Shown: positions 1 to 8,272 of the stretch, piece by piece
Layout of the letters: the number at the start of each line of letters is the position of its first letter
Numbering within the stretch: the stretch's first letter is position 1
NCBI GenBank assembly: GCA_029907475.1
Contig: JARYLU010000004.1
Span: 1-64,000, forward strand
Length of the DNA: 64,000 nucleotides
Origin: Bacillota bacterium
GTDB lineage: Bacteria > Bacillota > DSM-12270 > Thermacetogeniales > Thermacetogeniaceae
Direction of reading: 5' to 3'
Notes under the pieces: generated by a model
Seen by the model: the letters and a program-made list of their open reading frames with translations, nothing else
The model's database searches: none
Told to the model about the DNA's origin: nothing
Translations under genes and position numbers: made by a program

Positions 1-156
1 CCACCTGGCGGTTCGGTATCCGAGCAATCGGGCCTCGGTCTCGCTCATGCCGAGTTCCTCGATAAAACGAACGGCGAGCAGGCTCTCAAGAGTCTTCTTG
101 CGGGCCGATGCTACCTGGTACTTAAGGCGTTGACGGTATTCCTTGGCTCTTCCCAC
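1..156 (-). CDS. Partial unidentified protein, possibly mobile-element related
   Basis: An open frame starts at a GTG at 156-154 and runs off the window edge, giving 52 visible residues that begin VGRAKEYRQRLKYQ and are rich in Lys, Arg and Glu, so probably helical. A good ribosome site (AAGGAGGT) lies 5 bases before the GTG and overlaps the TAA of the upstream ORF, so the two look translationally linked. I do not recognise the family with confidence. A DUF1670-type protein, common near mobile DNA in clostridia, is one guess. The C-terminus is not visible. Confidence 0.5.
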   Translation of the reverse strand, partial: MGRAKEYRQRLKYQVASARKKTLESLLAVRFIEELGMSETEARLLGYRTARW

Positions 157-168
157 CAGTTTACCTCC

Positions 169-441
169 TTAACCCTTTCTGGACCCTGGCCGCAGTTTAA
201 ACCTGCGGCAGGATCCCATACATGGGAGTACTGGAGGATTCTTGATCTCGTTGATTACTTCCTGCATCCGTTTCAGTTTCTGCATGTCCCGGAGGATATC
301 CTGGATCTGTCTGTAACGGTCTTCGTCATAGCGTCCGAGTGATGAAATTACCTGATGCCTGGGATACCCTCCGCTAACATAATAGTTGTGTACCACTTGC
401 ATGTAACGGAGATTTCTGACTTTAACGATACGTATGTACAT
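169..441 (-). pseudogene. Remnant of an IS1634-like (IS4-superfamily) transposase, N-terminal piece
   Basis: The 90-residue ORF opens with MYIRIVKVRNLRYMQVVHNY and continues to a HQVISSLGRYDED stretch, resembling the N-terminus of IS1634-type transposases, which start with a short beta domain ending in a SLGR-like motif. The catalytic DDE domain of several hundred residues is missing, and the last 20 or so residues look unrelated, as expected after a deletion junction. No convincing ribosome site precedes the ATG. A small imperfect palindrome (GATGG/CCATC, 444-459) lies just upstream and could be a residue of the element end. An intact small gene cannot be excluded, because its stop overlaps the ribosome site of the next ORF. 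Confidence 0.5.
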
Positions 442-482
442 AGATGGTTTAATCCATCATATATCGGTTGAAGAAGACAAAC

Positions 483-507
483 AAAAACCCGGGCTTTAAA
501 AACCCGG
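483..507 (-). terminator. Rho-independent terminator after ymxH
   Basis: Reading the minus strand, CCGGGTT and GGCCCGG-type arms form a 7-bp stem (one U-G pair) with a 5-base loop, followed by GTTTTTGTTT. It lies 30 bases past the ymxH stop and closes the dacA-mlpA-ymxH group, separating it from the mobile-element remnant. Confidence 0.75.
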
Positions 508-536
508 CCTAAATCTCTGACTGGTCCGACTGGTTT

Positions 537-803
537 TTAGAAATACTTTTTGTGAAGGGTATATGTTCGGTCAAGTTCTACAATGATTACTTCGCTCCCA
601 ATTTTTTTTACAGTTTCCCATGGTACTACTAAATCCTGGCGATCTACCCAAAAATTCAAAAAATTTGCGCGTTGCGGAAGGATAATTGATTGAATTTCCC
701 CACTTTCAGGATCAATTACGAGATCTGAGTCGCCAATTGTACCTAAACGTGCACCATCAAAAATATTGATTATTTCTTTACCAATCAGGTCGCTGAGTCG
801 CAT
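537..803 (-). CDS. ymxH: PRC-barrel protein, YlmC/YmxH family
   Basis: Small PRC-barrel protein of the YlmC/YmxH sporulation-associated family; its molecular role is unknown. From the ATG at 803 it is 88 residues, close to the usual 80-90. It opens MRLSDLIGKEIINI and contains the barrel motif with GARLGTIGDSDLVID and a VVPWETVKKIG stretch near the C-terminus. An upstream ATG at 842 adds 13 residues but lacks a ribosome site, whereas a GGGGGG run precedes the 803 start. It follows the M16 peptidase mlpA, the same order as mlpA-ymxH in B. subtilis. Confidence 0.85.
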   Translation of the reverse strand: MRLSDLIGKEIINIFDGARLGTIGDSDLVIDPESGEIQSIILPQRANFLNFWVDRQDLVVPWETVKKIGSEVIIVELDRTYTLHKKYF

Positions 804-886
804 TTTAGAGCCCCCCGCCCCAACCACTTTTATCTTTTTCAATGTTATGTTCTAAAGATCAAGATTATGCCGGTGGCTCAATCACT

Positions 887-2149
887 TCAAAATCCCATTG
901 CCCAGGGCAGGAATACCCGATCTGTATCTAGATTTCCCAGTACAGTTCCGGTAAAACGGGACGAATCTAAAAGTTCAAGCGCTAACCTTTGGAGCTCTTC
1001 GCAACTCGCAAGAGCAACTTTCTCCAGGACCTCTTCCGTTGGAATTAACCGGTTATATATCAATTCGGATTTTCCAAGGCGGTGCATTCTATGTGTAACG
1101 TTTTCCGAGGCGAGGAGGATGCTTCCTTTAATCTGCTCTTTGCTCCGGTTGAGCTCTTCAGGGGAGATCCCCTCTTTAGCAATTTTCCTTACCTCTTGCC
1201 AGCTTAGCTGGAGCACGTCATGAAAATTATCCGGGTTTGTAGCGGCATAGATAGCAAATAATCCGGTGTCGCGATATGCCGTGTAATAACTATAAATTGA
1301 ATATACAAGAGCCCGTTCTTCCCGGATCTTTTGAAAGAGACGAGAGCTTGCCCCTCCCCCTAAAATGTTGTTTAAAATTTGTAAAGCGTAAATCTGTTCA
1401 TCTTTTTGCGACAGGCCGGGAACGCCTAAGCAAAGTTGTACTTGTTCTAAAGGTTTATAAAAGTGTTTGAAGATGGCGCGGGGTTGAGGCGGAGTAGTGT
1501 GATATTCAGGAGCTTTTTTTGATGTCGCTTCTGCAAAAAGGGGTTCCAGGAGTGAAAGGGCCTTTTCGTGCTTGATATTGCCGGCCAGAGCTAAAACCAG
1601 GTTGGCAGGACGATAATGTTTTTGATAAAAAGATGTTATTTTTTCTCGCGATAAAGCGGCGACCGAATCTCGTGTCCCGATTACCGGGCGGCCGAGCGGA
1701 TGTCCATCCCAGATTGTTTGGGTAAAAAGGTCGTGGATAATTTCGTCCGGAGAATCCTCATACATTCGAATTTCTTCCTGAACCACTTTCTTTTCTCGTT
1801 CGATATCTTCGGGAGTGAAAAGTGAGGAGAAGAACATATCAGCCAAGACATCTATGGCAATAGGAAGGTGTTCGTCTAAGACCCTGGCGTAGTAACAAGT
1901 ATATTCCTTACTTGTGAAAGCATTAAGATGCCCGCCTACAGATTCAATTGCCTCCGCAATTTCTTTGGCAGTCCGCTTTTCGGTTCCCTTGAAAAGGAGA
2001 TGCTCAATTAGGTGAGAAATCCCCGCTTCCGTATCGTCTTCGTAGTGCGAGCCGGTTCCAATCCAGATGCCAAAAGCAACAGAACGAACTCCGGGCATTT
2101 CTTCACTAACAATCCGTACCCCATTACTTAGAACAGTTTTGTTGTACAT
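887..2149 (-). CDS. mlpA: M16-family zinc peptidase (MlpA/YmxG, pitrilysin-like)
   Basis: Insulinase/mitochondrial-processing-peptidase type metalloprotease of 420 residues, a normal length. The inverted zinc motif HLIEH is at residues 46-50, and the downstream metal-binding Glu falls in a VVQEEIRMYED segment about 75 residues later. The C-terminal inactive M16 domain with the GGGASSRLFQKIREERALVYS signature is also complete. The ATG at 2149 is chosen because GAGGAGGT lies 7 bases upstream; the longer frame adds five residues and lacks this. Orthologues next to pnp are conserved in Firmicutes. The substrate is unknown. Confidence 0.93.
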   Translation of the reverse strand: MYNKTVLSNGVRIVSEEMPGVRSVAFGIWIGTGSHYEDDTEAGISHLIEHLLFKGTEKRTAKEIAEAIESVGGHLNAFTSKEYTCYYARVLDEHLPIAIDVLADMFFSSLFTPEDIEREKKVVQEEIRMYEDSPDEIIHDLFTQTIWDGHPLGRPVIGTRDSVAALSREKITSFYQKHYRPANLVLALAGNIKHEKALSLLEPLFAEATSKKAPEYHTTPPQPRAIFKHFYKPLEQVQLCLGVPGLSQKDEQIYALQILNNILGGGASSRLFQKIREERALVYSIYSYYTAYRDTGLFAIYAATNPDNFHDVLQLSWQEVRKIAKEGISPEELNRSKEQIKGSILLASENVTHRMHRLGKSELIYNRLIPTEEVLEKVALASCEELQRLALELLDSSRFTGTVLGNLDTDRVFLPWAMGF

Positions 2150-2205
2150 CAAGAACCTCCTCACCCGGGATAAAATTTTTAATTTTTTTGTTTCGCATTT
2201 GTTAA

Positions 2206-3339
2206 TTAGAGTCCTCTTCTAAACCACTTCTTCTGGGATACCGGTGTCAATGTTACCAGGTCTGTCTTGGCAAGACGCCTGTCTCCCAAGAAAACTTCCA
2301 TTTTTCCCGCCCGGGTTCCCGCTGGAAAAGGTGCTTTTAAAAAAGGTTCGAGGTGAACTCTTTTCTCAAGGAGAGGCAGTTGTTCGGGATTGATCGGAAA
2401 TACGAGGTCTTCTTGCGGACCAATTCCTACATTTGGAAACATCCCGTTCCAAACCGGTAATGTTAGGAAGGGCTCTCCTTTTTTTGCCACTTCAAACCAA
2501 CGGCATTTTTCAAAACCGTACTTTAAAAGGCGTAAAGTATCGGAGTAACGATCATCGCTGTGAAGGACAACACTAATTAAGATTCGGCCGTTCTGCTCCG
2601 CGGCAGCAACGAGGCACTGGCCTGCTGCACTTGTTGTGCCCGTCTTAACCCCGAAAATTTTTATCTCATGCCCTGTACCCCAAAGTAACCGGTTTGTATT
2701 ACTTAAGCCTATTGGGGTACCTGTTGTTAGCTCACGAATAGCTCCGGTCCTGGTTTTTACGATTTGTTGAAAATGTTTATTTTTTAAAGCATAACGCGCC
2801 ATTAAGGCAAGATCGTAGGCCGTGGAATAATGCCCGGGATCAGGTAGACCATGGGGATTGCAAAACTGGCTTTGCTTGGCTCCAATGACCTTGGCTTTAT
2901 AATTCATGAGGGAGGCGAAAAATTCCTTTTTCCCCCCAATGTGTTCTGCAATAGCTACCGCTGCGTCGTTACCGGAGTTAATTAAGGCCCCTTTAATTAA
3001 ATCATAAAGGTAGAAGGATTGACCTTGTTTTAAATAGAGACTTGCTCCCTCTGTACAGGCAGCATACCTGCTAATAGAAACAATTTCGTGTTTCGAGCCT
3101 AGCTCTAACCCCAGCACGGCAGTCAGAATTTTTGTGGTACTAGCAGGAGGGCGCTGCTGAGCTGCCTGATAGCTATAGAGAACCAGGCCTGTGTAATAAT
3201 CCATTAAAAGAGCTGAGTCCGCCGTAAGCTGTGGGGGTGTATCTGCTCCTGCTGAAGAAGGTTTAATGAAAACCAAAGCGAAGATCAAGACAATTTCATA
3301 CCAGATTACCCTGAAATTGCGAGAACACTGCTGGTACAA
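2206..3339 (-). CDS. D-alanyl-D-alanine carboxypeptidase (PBP5/DacF type)
   Basis: Serine DD-carboxypeptidase that trims peptidoglycan stem peptides outside the membrane. The three active-site motifs are in order: STTK at residues 67-70, SGN at 122-124 and KTG at 231-233. A hydrophobic signal segment (about 12-31) ends near a GADT cleavage site. After the catalytic domain a beta-rich PBP5 C-terminal domain is present. The start is TTG with AAGGAG 9 bases upstream. It could be dacA, dacB or dacF; the family alone does not decide this, so no symbol is given. It sits between the deacetylase ylxY and mlpA, consistent with a cell-wall or spore-cortex role. Confidence 0.93.
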   Translation of the reverse strand: MYQQCSRNFRVIWYEIVLIFALVFIKPSSAGADTPPQLTADSALLMDYYTGLVLYSYQAAQQRPPASTTKILTAVLGLELGSKHEIVSISRYAACTEGASLYLKQGQSFYLYDLIKGALINSGNDAAVAIAEHIGGKKEFFASLMNYKAKVIGAKQSQFCNPHGLPDPGHYSTAYDLALMARYALKNKHFQQIVKTRTGAIRELTTGTPIGLSNTNRLLWGTGHEIKIFGVKTGTTSAAGQCLVAAAEQNGRILISVVLHSDDRYSDTLRLLKYGFEKCRWFEVAKKGEPFLTLPVWNGMFPNVGIGPQEDLVFPINPEQLPLLEKRVHLEPFLKAPFPAGTRAGKMEVFLGDRRLAKTDLVTLTPVSQKKWFRRGL

Positions 3340-3373
3340 AAGCTATCGCTCCTTGACTTGAGAAATATCGAGG

Positions 3374-4081
3374 TTAGTCCTTGATTAGTTTTTCCAAAGG
3401 CTCTATTTGATAATCCTGGTCGGCAAGACCTTTAAAGATTTCGGGAAGTGCTTTTGCGATTGAAGCTGTAGGATGCATTAAAATTATTGCACCATTATGT
3501 ACCTTTGATAAAACCCGGGACGTAATCCATTCAGGCGGCGGGTTTTGCCAGTCTAAAGTATCAACAGTCCAGAGTATCGTCCGGTGATTTAACCTCCGTG
3601 CCGCCTCTAACACAACTTCATTATATTCCCCATAAGGTGGAGCAAAAAATTTTGTTCTCTTCTTCGTCAGATCGTAAATAATTTCCGAGGTTTGTTCGAT
3701 TTCTTTAATGTTATCTTCGAGTTTTAAATTATTTACATGGGGATGAGAAAAACCGTGATTCCCAATTTCATGGCCCGCTTTGGCAATTTTCAGAACCAGT
3801 TGGGGATTATTTTGGGCCCAACGCCCGGTTAAAAAAAATGTGCCTTTGATCTGATGCTTGTCAAAGAGAGTAAGGATTTGAGGAAGATATTCCTCCCCCC
3901 AATCTACATTTACCGTGAAAGAAACAGATTTTCTTGCATTACTTCCTTGATAGAACGGCTTTTGGTCTTGAAAGGTTTGTTCTGCGGAGTAGTTTGTGAG
4001 CCTGTAAAGACCTAAAGTTAAGATAACGATAACCACAAAAAAAAGGAGTTGTTTAAGCTTGAAACGGTAAAAGATCCACAC
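3374..4081 (-). CDS. ylxY: Polysaccharide deacetylase, YlxY-like
   Basis: NodB-homology carbohydrate esterase family 4 protein of 235 residues. It has one N-terminal membrane anchor (about 9-27), so the domain is extracytoplasmic. Motif 1 is VNVDWGEE (Asp60) instead of the classic TFDDG, as is typical of the YlxY branch. Motif 2 is HGFSH at 109-113, motif 3 APPYGEYN, and motif 5 ILMHPT. The GTG start has GGGAGGG 8 bases upstream. In B. subtilis ylxY also lies directly after pnp. The variant first motif leaves open whether it is an active deacetylase. Confidence 0.88.
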   Translation of the reverse strand: MWIFYRFKLKQLLFFVVIVILTLGLYRLTNYSAEQTFQDQKPFYQGSNARKSVSFTVNVDWGEEYLPQILTLFDKHQIKGTFFLTGRWAQNNPQLVLKIAKAGHEIGNHGFSHPHVNNLKLEDNIKEIEQTSEIIYDLTKKRTKFFAPPYGEYNEVVLEAARRLNHRTILWTVDTLDWQNPPPEWITSRVLSKVHNGAIILMHPTASIAKALPEIFKGLADQDYQIEPLEKLIKD

Positions 4082-4163
4082 TCCCTGAACCCTCCCCCAA
4101 TTTTGTAAAAGCCTTTAATATATATTCGGAAGGGAACAGAGATATTAAAACGGGCACTAATAA

Positions 4164-4192
4164 AAAAATAAACCGATTTTCGGTTTATTTTT
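4164..4192 (-). terminator. Terminator of rpsO-pnp (could act in both directions)
   Basis: A 12-bp perfect stem (AAAAATAAACCG with CGGTTTATTTTT) and a 5-base loop, ending two bases from the pnp stop and flanked by A and T runs on both sides. Confidence 0.85.
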
Positions 4193-4193
4193 G

Positions 4194-6308
4194 CTATTTC
4201 TCTGATTTCCTGAGGCTCCTGATGGCTTCTTTTCGAGATAAATTAATCCGGCCTTGTTTATCTATCTCTATCACTTTAACCAGAATTTCGTCCCCCTCTT
4301 TCAGGACGTCCCTTACCCTGCTTACCCTGCGTTCATCTAATTGAGAAATATGGACAAGCCCCTCTTTTCCCGGTAAACCTAAGACACCTGGAATAATTTC
4401 TACAAAAGCTCCAAAATCCATGAGGCGAACCACTTTACCCATATAAATCTTTCCTATCTCTACATCTTGTGTAAGACATTCAATGATGTGAACCGCGTTT
4501 TTGCCCGATTCCGCGTCTGTTGCCGCAATAAATGTTCTCCCATCATCTTCAATATCTATTTGAACGCCTGTTTCTTCGATGATCTTGCGAATTGTCTTTC
4601 CGGCAGGACCGATGACATCGCGGATTTTTTCCGGATCAATAGTCATTGTAATAATACGCGGGGCATAAGGGGAGAGCTCTTTTCGCGGTTCGGAGATTAC
4701 GCTTAGCATTTTTTCCAAAATAAATAGCCTTCCCTCTTTTGCCTGGGCAAGTGCTTGTTGTAAAATTGGTTGAGAAACACCCCGGACTTTAATATCCATT
4801 TGGAGGGCAGTAATTCCATTGGATGTTCCTGCCACCTTGAAGTCCATGTCCCCTAGTGCATCTTCGATTCCTTGAATGTCGCTTAGAATGGCAAACCGGT
4901 TGTTATCTGTTACCAGACCCATTGCGATTCCTGCCACAGGTGCAGAAATGGGAACTCCTGCGTCCATCAATGCCAGGGTACTCCCACAAGTACTTGCCAT
5001 CGAGGTGGAACCGTTGGATTCAAGCACTTCGGAAACGAGCCGAATTGTATAAGGAAATACATCTTCTTTAGGCAGAACGGGTTCCAGTGCCCTTTCGGCA
5101 AGGGCTCCATGCCCAATTTCCCGGCGGCCCGGCCCCCGGATCGGCCTTGTTTCTCCCACACTATATGGAGGAAAATTGTAATGATGTAAGTACCTTTTTG
5201 ATTCCTCGACTCCCAGGCCATCTAAGATCTGCTCATCACTTACTGCCCCTAGCGTTGCTACTGTTAGGACCTGGGTTTGCCCTCGCGTAAAAAGACCGCT
5301 TCCATGAGTCCGGGGTAAAATTCCAACTTCGCATGAAACCGGTCTAATCTCCGCAAAACTTCTTCCGTCGGGGCGGGTTTGCTCCTCGAGAATCATCTGC
5401 CGGACGGTTTCTTTAAGAACTTTCATAAACACTTCTTTTACGGCTTTTCCCTGTTCAGGAAAGATTTCCGCAAAGTGCTCGCATGTGTCTTTTTCTAATT
5501 CGTCAATAGATTCCTGTCTTGCAAGTTTATCGGGATTTCTTACTGCAGCAGATATTTTATCGGCAAGGTAACCGCGTACCGCTTGTTCCAATTCTGAATC
5601 CACTTTGTAAACCGGAATTACTAACTTTTCTTTTCCTACGGCTCGGACGATTTCCTCCTGAAATTTAATTGTTTCTTGAATTATTTGGTGGCCGAACTCT
5701 ATTCCTGCAAGGATTACATCTTCAGGGACTTCTTTTGCTCCAGCTTCAACCATCAGGACCGCGTCTTTCGTACCGGCAACAACAAGGTGCATCTCGCTTT
5801 TTTCAGATTGGGCGAGTGTAGGGTTAATGACGAATTCTCCATCCACTCTTCCTACAATGACACCTCCAATGGGGCCGGCAAAGGGGATGTCAGAAATCGA
5901 AAGAGCCGTAGAAGCTCCGAGCATTGCTGTAATATCGGGAGGGCAGTCTTGATCGACGGACATTACTGTTGCAACGACTTGAACATCATTACGAAATCCT
6001 TCAGGGAAGAGAGGACGAATTGGACGGTCGATCAGCCTTGCTGTCAAGATAGCCTTCTCACTCGGGCGCCCCTCCCTTTTAATAAATCCTCCCGGGATTT
6101 TGCCAACAGCGTATAAACGTTCTTCATAATCTACAAGAAGAGGAAAAAAATCAATTCCCTCCCGGGGTTCCTTTGCTACTGTTGCTGTAACAAGAACAAC
6201 TGTATCACCGTAACGTATCAGTACGGAACCATTCGCTTGTTTAGCAACCTTTCCTATTTCCATGCTTAGTAGGCGACCACCAAGAATCATTTGGAATGTC
6301 TCGTGCAT
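4194..6308 (-). CDS. pnp: Polyribonucleotide nucleotidyltransferase (PNPase)
   Basis: Phosphorolytic 3'-5' exoribonuclease of RNA turnover, 704 residues, full length. It has two RNase PH domains (about 1-220 and 310-530) joined by an alpha-helical linker, a KH domain with the [12 protein letters not shown] loop (about 560-610) and a C-terminal S1 domain (about 620-695). The [12 protein letters not shown] segment carries the catalytic aspartates of the second RNase PH domain. The ATG has GGAGGT nearby. It lies downstream of rpsO as in most bacteria, separated by a hairpin. Confidence 0.98.
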   Translation of the reverse strand: MHETFQMILGGRLLSMEIGKVAKQANGSVLIRYGDTVVLVTATVAKEPREGIDFFPLLVDYEERLYAVGKIPGGFIKREGRPSEKAILTARLIDRPIRPLFPEGFRNDVQVVATVMSVDQDCPPDITAMLGASTALSISDIPFAGPIGGVIVGRVDGEFVINPTLAQSEKSEMHLVVAGTKDAVLMVEAGAKEVPEDVILAGIEFGHQIIQETIKFQEEIVRAVGKEKLVIPVYKVDSELEQAVRGYLADKISAAVRNPDKLARQESIDELEKDTCEHFAEIFPEQGKAVKEVFMKVLKETVRQMILEEQTRPDGRSFAEIRPVSCEVGILPRTHGSGLFTRGQTQVLTVATLGAVSDEQILDGLGVEESKRYLHHYNFPPYSVGETRPIRGPGRREIGHGALAERALEPVLPKEDVFPYTIRLVSEVLESNGSTSMASTCGSTLALMDAGVPISAPVAGIAMGLVTDNNRFAILSDIQGIEDALGDMDFKVAGTSNGITALQMDIKVRGVSQPILQQALAQAKEGRLFILEKMLSVISEPRKELSPYAPRIITMTIDPEKIRDVIGPAGKTIRKIIEETGVQIDIEDDGRTFIAATDAESGKNAVHIIECLTQDVEIGKIYMGKVVRLMDFGAFVEIIPGVLGLPGKEGLVHISQLDERRVSRVRDVLKEGDEILVKVIEIDKQGRINLSRKEAIRSLRKSEK

Positions 6309-6376
6309 GATATACCTCCTGTTTCAATAAAAAAATGACTTTTTTAGTTTTTTATTTTTAGCTCAAGAATAATTAT

Positions 6377-6394
6377 AGAGCGGTGAACCGCTCT
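6377..6394 (-). other. Intercistronic hairpin between rpsO and pnp
   Basis: Perfect 8-bp stem AGAGCGGT/ACCGCTCT with a two-base centre, 16 bases past the rpsO stop. The bases after it (ATAATTATTC on the minus strand) are not a proper U-tract, so it is more likely an RNA-processing or stability element, or a leaky terminator, than a full stop. E. coli has an RNase III site at the equivalent place. Confidence 0.55.
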
Positions 6395-6410
6395 CTCTGT
6401 ATCTAAAAAA

Positions 6411-6680
6411 TTACCGCCGCAACCCAAGCTTTTCGATAATGGTACGGTATCTCAGGGGGTCGTTTTCCTTCAGGTAATTCAAAAGAGCACGCCTTTGACC
6501 GACCATCTTGAGGAGACCTCTTCTCGAATGATAGTCCTTACGGTGAACTTTGAGGTGTTCCGTCAGGTAGCTAATTCTTTCTGTAAGCAGAGCAATTTGA
6601 ACTTCAGGAGAGCCAGTATCGCGTTCGTGAATCTGATACTTTTGAATTATTTCTTTTTTTACTGTAGAACTGAAAACCAA
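6411..6680 (-). CDS. rpsO: 30S ribosomal protein S15
   Basis: Primary 16S rRNA-binding protein of the small-subunit platform, 89 residues, the normal length. The conserved core [19 protein letters not shown] and the [19 protein letters not shown] stretch are intact. The start codon is TTG with GGGAGG 7 bases upstream; no nearby in-frame ATG would keep the N-terminus. TTG is uncommon for a ribosomal protein gene and may tune its translation. Confidence 0.97.
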   Translation of the reverse strand: MVFSSTVKKEIIQKYQIHERDTGSPEVQIALLTERISYLTEHLKVHRKDYHSRRGLLKMVGQRRALLNYLKENDPLRYRTIIEKLGLRR

Positions 6681-6721
6681 TTTGATACCTCCCTGTTGTT
6701 GTTGAAGATACTCTTTTTATT

Positions 6722-6943
6722 TTACTTACCAATAATTGTAATTACAAGCCGTCCTGCAGGAATATCCTTGACTACTAGATCGAACATCCTCCCTGACTTT
6801 GCAAAGAATCCACGAAACCTTGCGGCACTTGGGACCTGTGCGGGAATCTCTCTTGCGGCTCGAATAATATCATTGACTGTTATCTTCTCTTGACGGAGAT
6901 CATTTAACCTTTTTTTCGCATGTTCGGTAATAATTACTTTCAT
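6722..6943 (-). CDS. Unidentified 73-residue alpha/beta protein
   Basis: I do not recognise this gene. From the ATG at 6943 it begins MKVIITEHAKKRLNDL, then predicted helix, then two or three strands ending RLVITIIGK. The His-Ala...Arg pattern near the N-terminus followed by an EKITVNDIIRAARE helix recalls DUF4258/BrnT-like small RNase-fold proteins, but the match is only by eye. It follows another 73-residue ORF after 20 bases and precedes rpsO by 41 bases, so all three plus pnp may share the promoter at 7215-7243. A TTG two codons upstream is the alternative start. Confidence 0.7.
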   Translation of the reverse strand: MKVIITEHAKKRLNDLRQEKITVNDIIRAAREIPAQVPSAARFRGFFAKSGRMFDLVVKDIPAGRLVITIIGK

Positions 6944-6963
6944 TAACAATCCTGCTCCTCGCC

Positions 6964-7185
6964 CTAAACCTTAAATTGACGAAAATTCAGCTCCTTCTGG
7001 GCAATCAGTGCGTAAAGGGCATCTTGAAAAGCAAGGATTGATGCATGTTCTGCGCCGCAATTGGCGTAGATAATTTCTAATTCTTTTTTTAGAGCGAGAA
7101 ATTCTTCGCTCATACAAATATGAGAAATTCGCTGCACTATTTTTCTGAGATCCTGGTGATACTCATCTATCACCGGAAGTCTCAA
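6964..7185 (-). CDS. Unidentified 73-residue helical protein
   Basis: I do not recognise this gene. It starts at TTG with GGGGGA 6 bases upstream and 30 bases after a promoter -10 box. The product (MRLPVIDEYHQDLRKIVQRI at the start) looks wholly alpha-helical, with two Cys residues (24 and 43). There is no membrane segment or signal peptide. It is the first gene after the promoter at 7215-7243 and is paired with the similarly small ORF at 6722-6943. A partner or antitoxin-like role is possible but unproven. Confidence 0.68.
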   Translation of the reverse strand: MRLPVIDEYHQDLRKIVQRISHICMSEEFLALKKELEIIYANCGAEHASILAFQDALYALIAQKELNFRQFKV

Positions 7186-7214
7186 GCGGATTCCCCCTTA
7201 TTTATATTAAAATT

Positions 7215-7243
7215 ATCTTATCACAGTTTAAAACTTATGTAAA
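7215..7243 (-). promoter_or_regulatory. Sigma-A promoter for the two small ORFs and rpsO-pnp
   Basis: On the minus strand TTTACA (7238-7243), a 17-base spacer and TAAGAT (7215-7220), in a notably AT-rich gap of 118 bases after ribF. Confidence 0.65.
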
Positions 7244-7303
7244 TCTTCACTTTGCGACTTGAAGACTCTATCCATTACAAAATATACGGAATGGACATGG
7301 TAA

Positions 7304-8272
7304 TTATACCTGTCTCTTTGAGAGGAAGGTACAGGAGCTCCCATGCTTCTTACAAATTATAGCAGTTTCTTGGATATCTTTTTTAATTTGTTGAACCAGA
7401 TCTTGAACTTTATTAAATTTCTGTTCGGCCCGTAGCCTTTGGTATAATTCGACCTCTATTGCTTTGCCATAAGCAAACCCCCGGTAATTTATTAAATGCG
7501 CTTCAATGGTTTTTACATTTAGCTCATCAAAAGTCGGACAGTAACCAATGTTTAAAACTGCCGGGTAGTGCTTTCCCTCCAGGTAAGCCTGGCCCGCGTA
7601 AACTCCATCACCGGGAATGATCAGGTCGGGCGGCAAATCAATATTGGCGGTCGGAAACCCAAGCGACCTCCCCCGTTGATTTCCTTGAACGATCACTCCC
7701 TTTAGCAGCGGCCAGTATCCCAGCAATTGTTCGGCCTGAGTAATATCACCTGCTTCGAGGGCGGCCCGGATTGTTGTACTGCTAACCAGCGTACCCTCCA
7801 CTGTAATGGGTGGAATAACAGTAACAGAGAAATTAAACTTTTTTCCGTAATGGCTTAACATTTCCGGTGTTCCCTGACCCGCACGTCCGAAACGGTAATT
7901 AAAACCGACATATATCCTCAGTACTTTGAGTTTCTTAATTAAAATTTCTTTGATGAACTGTTCAGGACTAAGAATGGCAAAATCGTGGTTAAAAGGAATA
8001 ATAAAAACTACTTTTATACCCAATAATTCGAGAAGTTCAATTTTCTTATTTAAATCAATAAGCATTTTCGGCGCTCTCGCGGGGTCCAGGATTTTTTGGG
8101 GGTGAGGGTGAAAAAGGAAAACAGCCGGTATTGTTTTCGTTTGACGCGAGAACTTAACCATTTCACTTAGTAAGTGTTGGTGGCCAAGGTGAACTCCGTC
8201 AAAATTTCCGAGAGCTACAACCAACTTTTTATCCGGAAAAGGGATAGAATCTAATTTTTTAATCACCCTCAT
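7304..8272 (-). CDS. ribF: Bifunctional riboflavin kinase / FAD synthetase
   Basis: Makes FMN from riboflavin, then FAD. The N-terminal nucleotidyltransferase domain carries LGNFDGVHLGHQ (about residues 21-32) and the YVGFNYRFG loop. The C-terminal riboflavin kinase domain begins at the RGRSLGFPTANI motif (about 200). The full length is 322 residues from the ATG at 8272. That start is preferred because AAGGAG is 9 bases upstream; the ATG at 8278 would sit only 3 bases from it. It overlaps the end of truB by 14 bases, an arrangement shared with many bacteria. Confidence 0.96.
   Translation of the reverse strand: MRVIKKLDSIPFPDKKLVVALGNFDGVHLGHQHLLSEMVKFSRQTKTIPAVFLFHPHPQKILDPARAPKMLIDLNKKIELLELLGIKVVFIIPFNHDFAILSPEQFIKEILIKKLKVLRIYVGFNYRFGRAGQGTPEMLSHYGKKFNFSVTVIPPITVEGTLVSSTTIRAALEAGDITQAEQLLGYWPLLKGVIVQGNQRGRSLGFPTANIDLPPDLIIPGDGVYAGQAYLEGKHYPAVLNIGYCPTFDELNVKTIEAHLINYRGFAYGKAIEVELYQRLRAEQKFNKVQDLVQQIKKDIQETAIICKKHGSSCTFLSKRQV

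Noticed and set aside
519-533. Short direct repeat GACTGG-TCC-GACTGG
   Set aside because: Six-base repeats are expected by chance, and there is no insertion structure around it.
7244-7303. Terminator after ribF
   Set aside because: No stable GC stem with a U run; only weak 4-bp pairings were seen.
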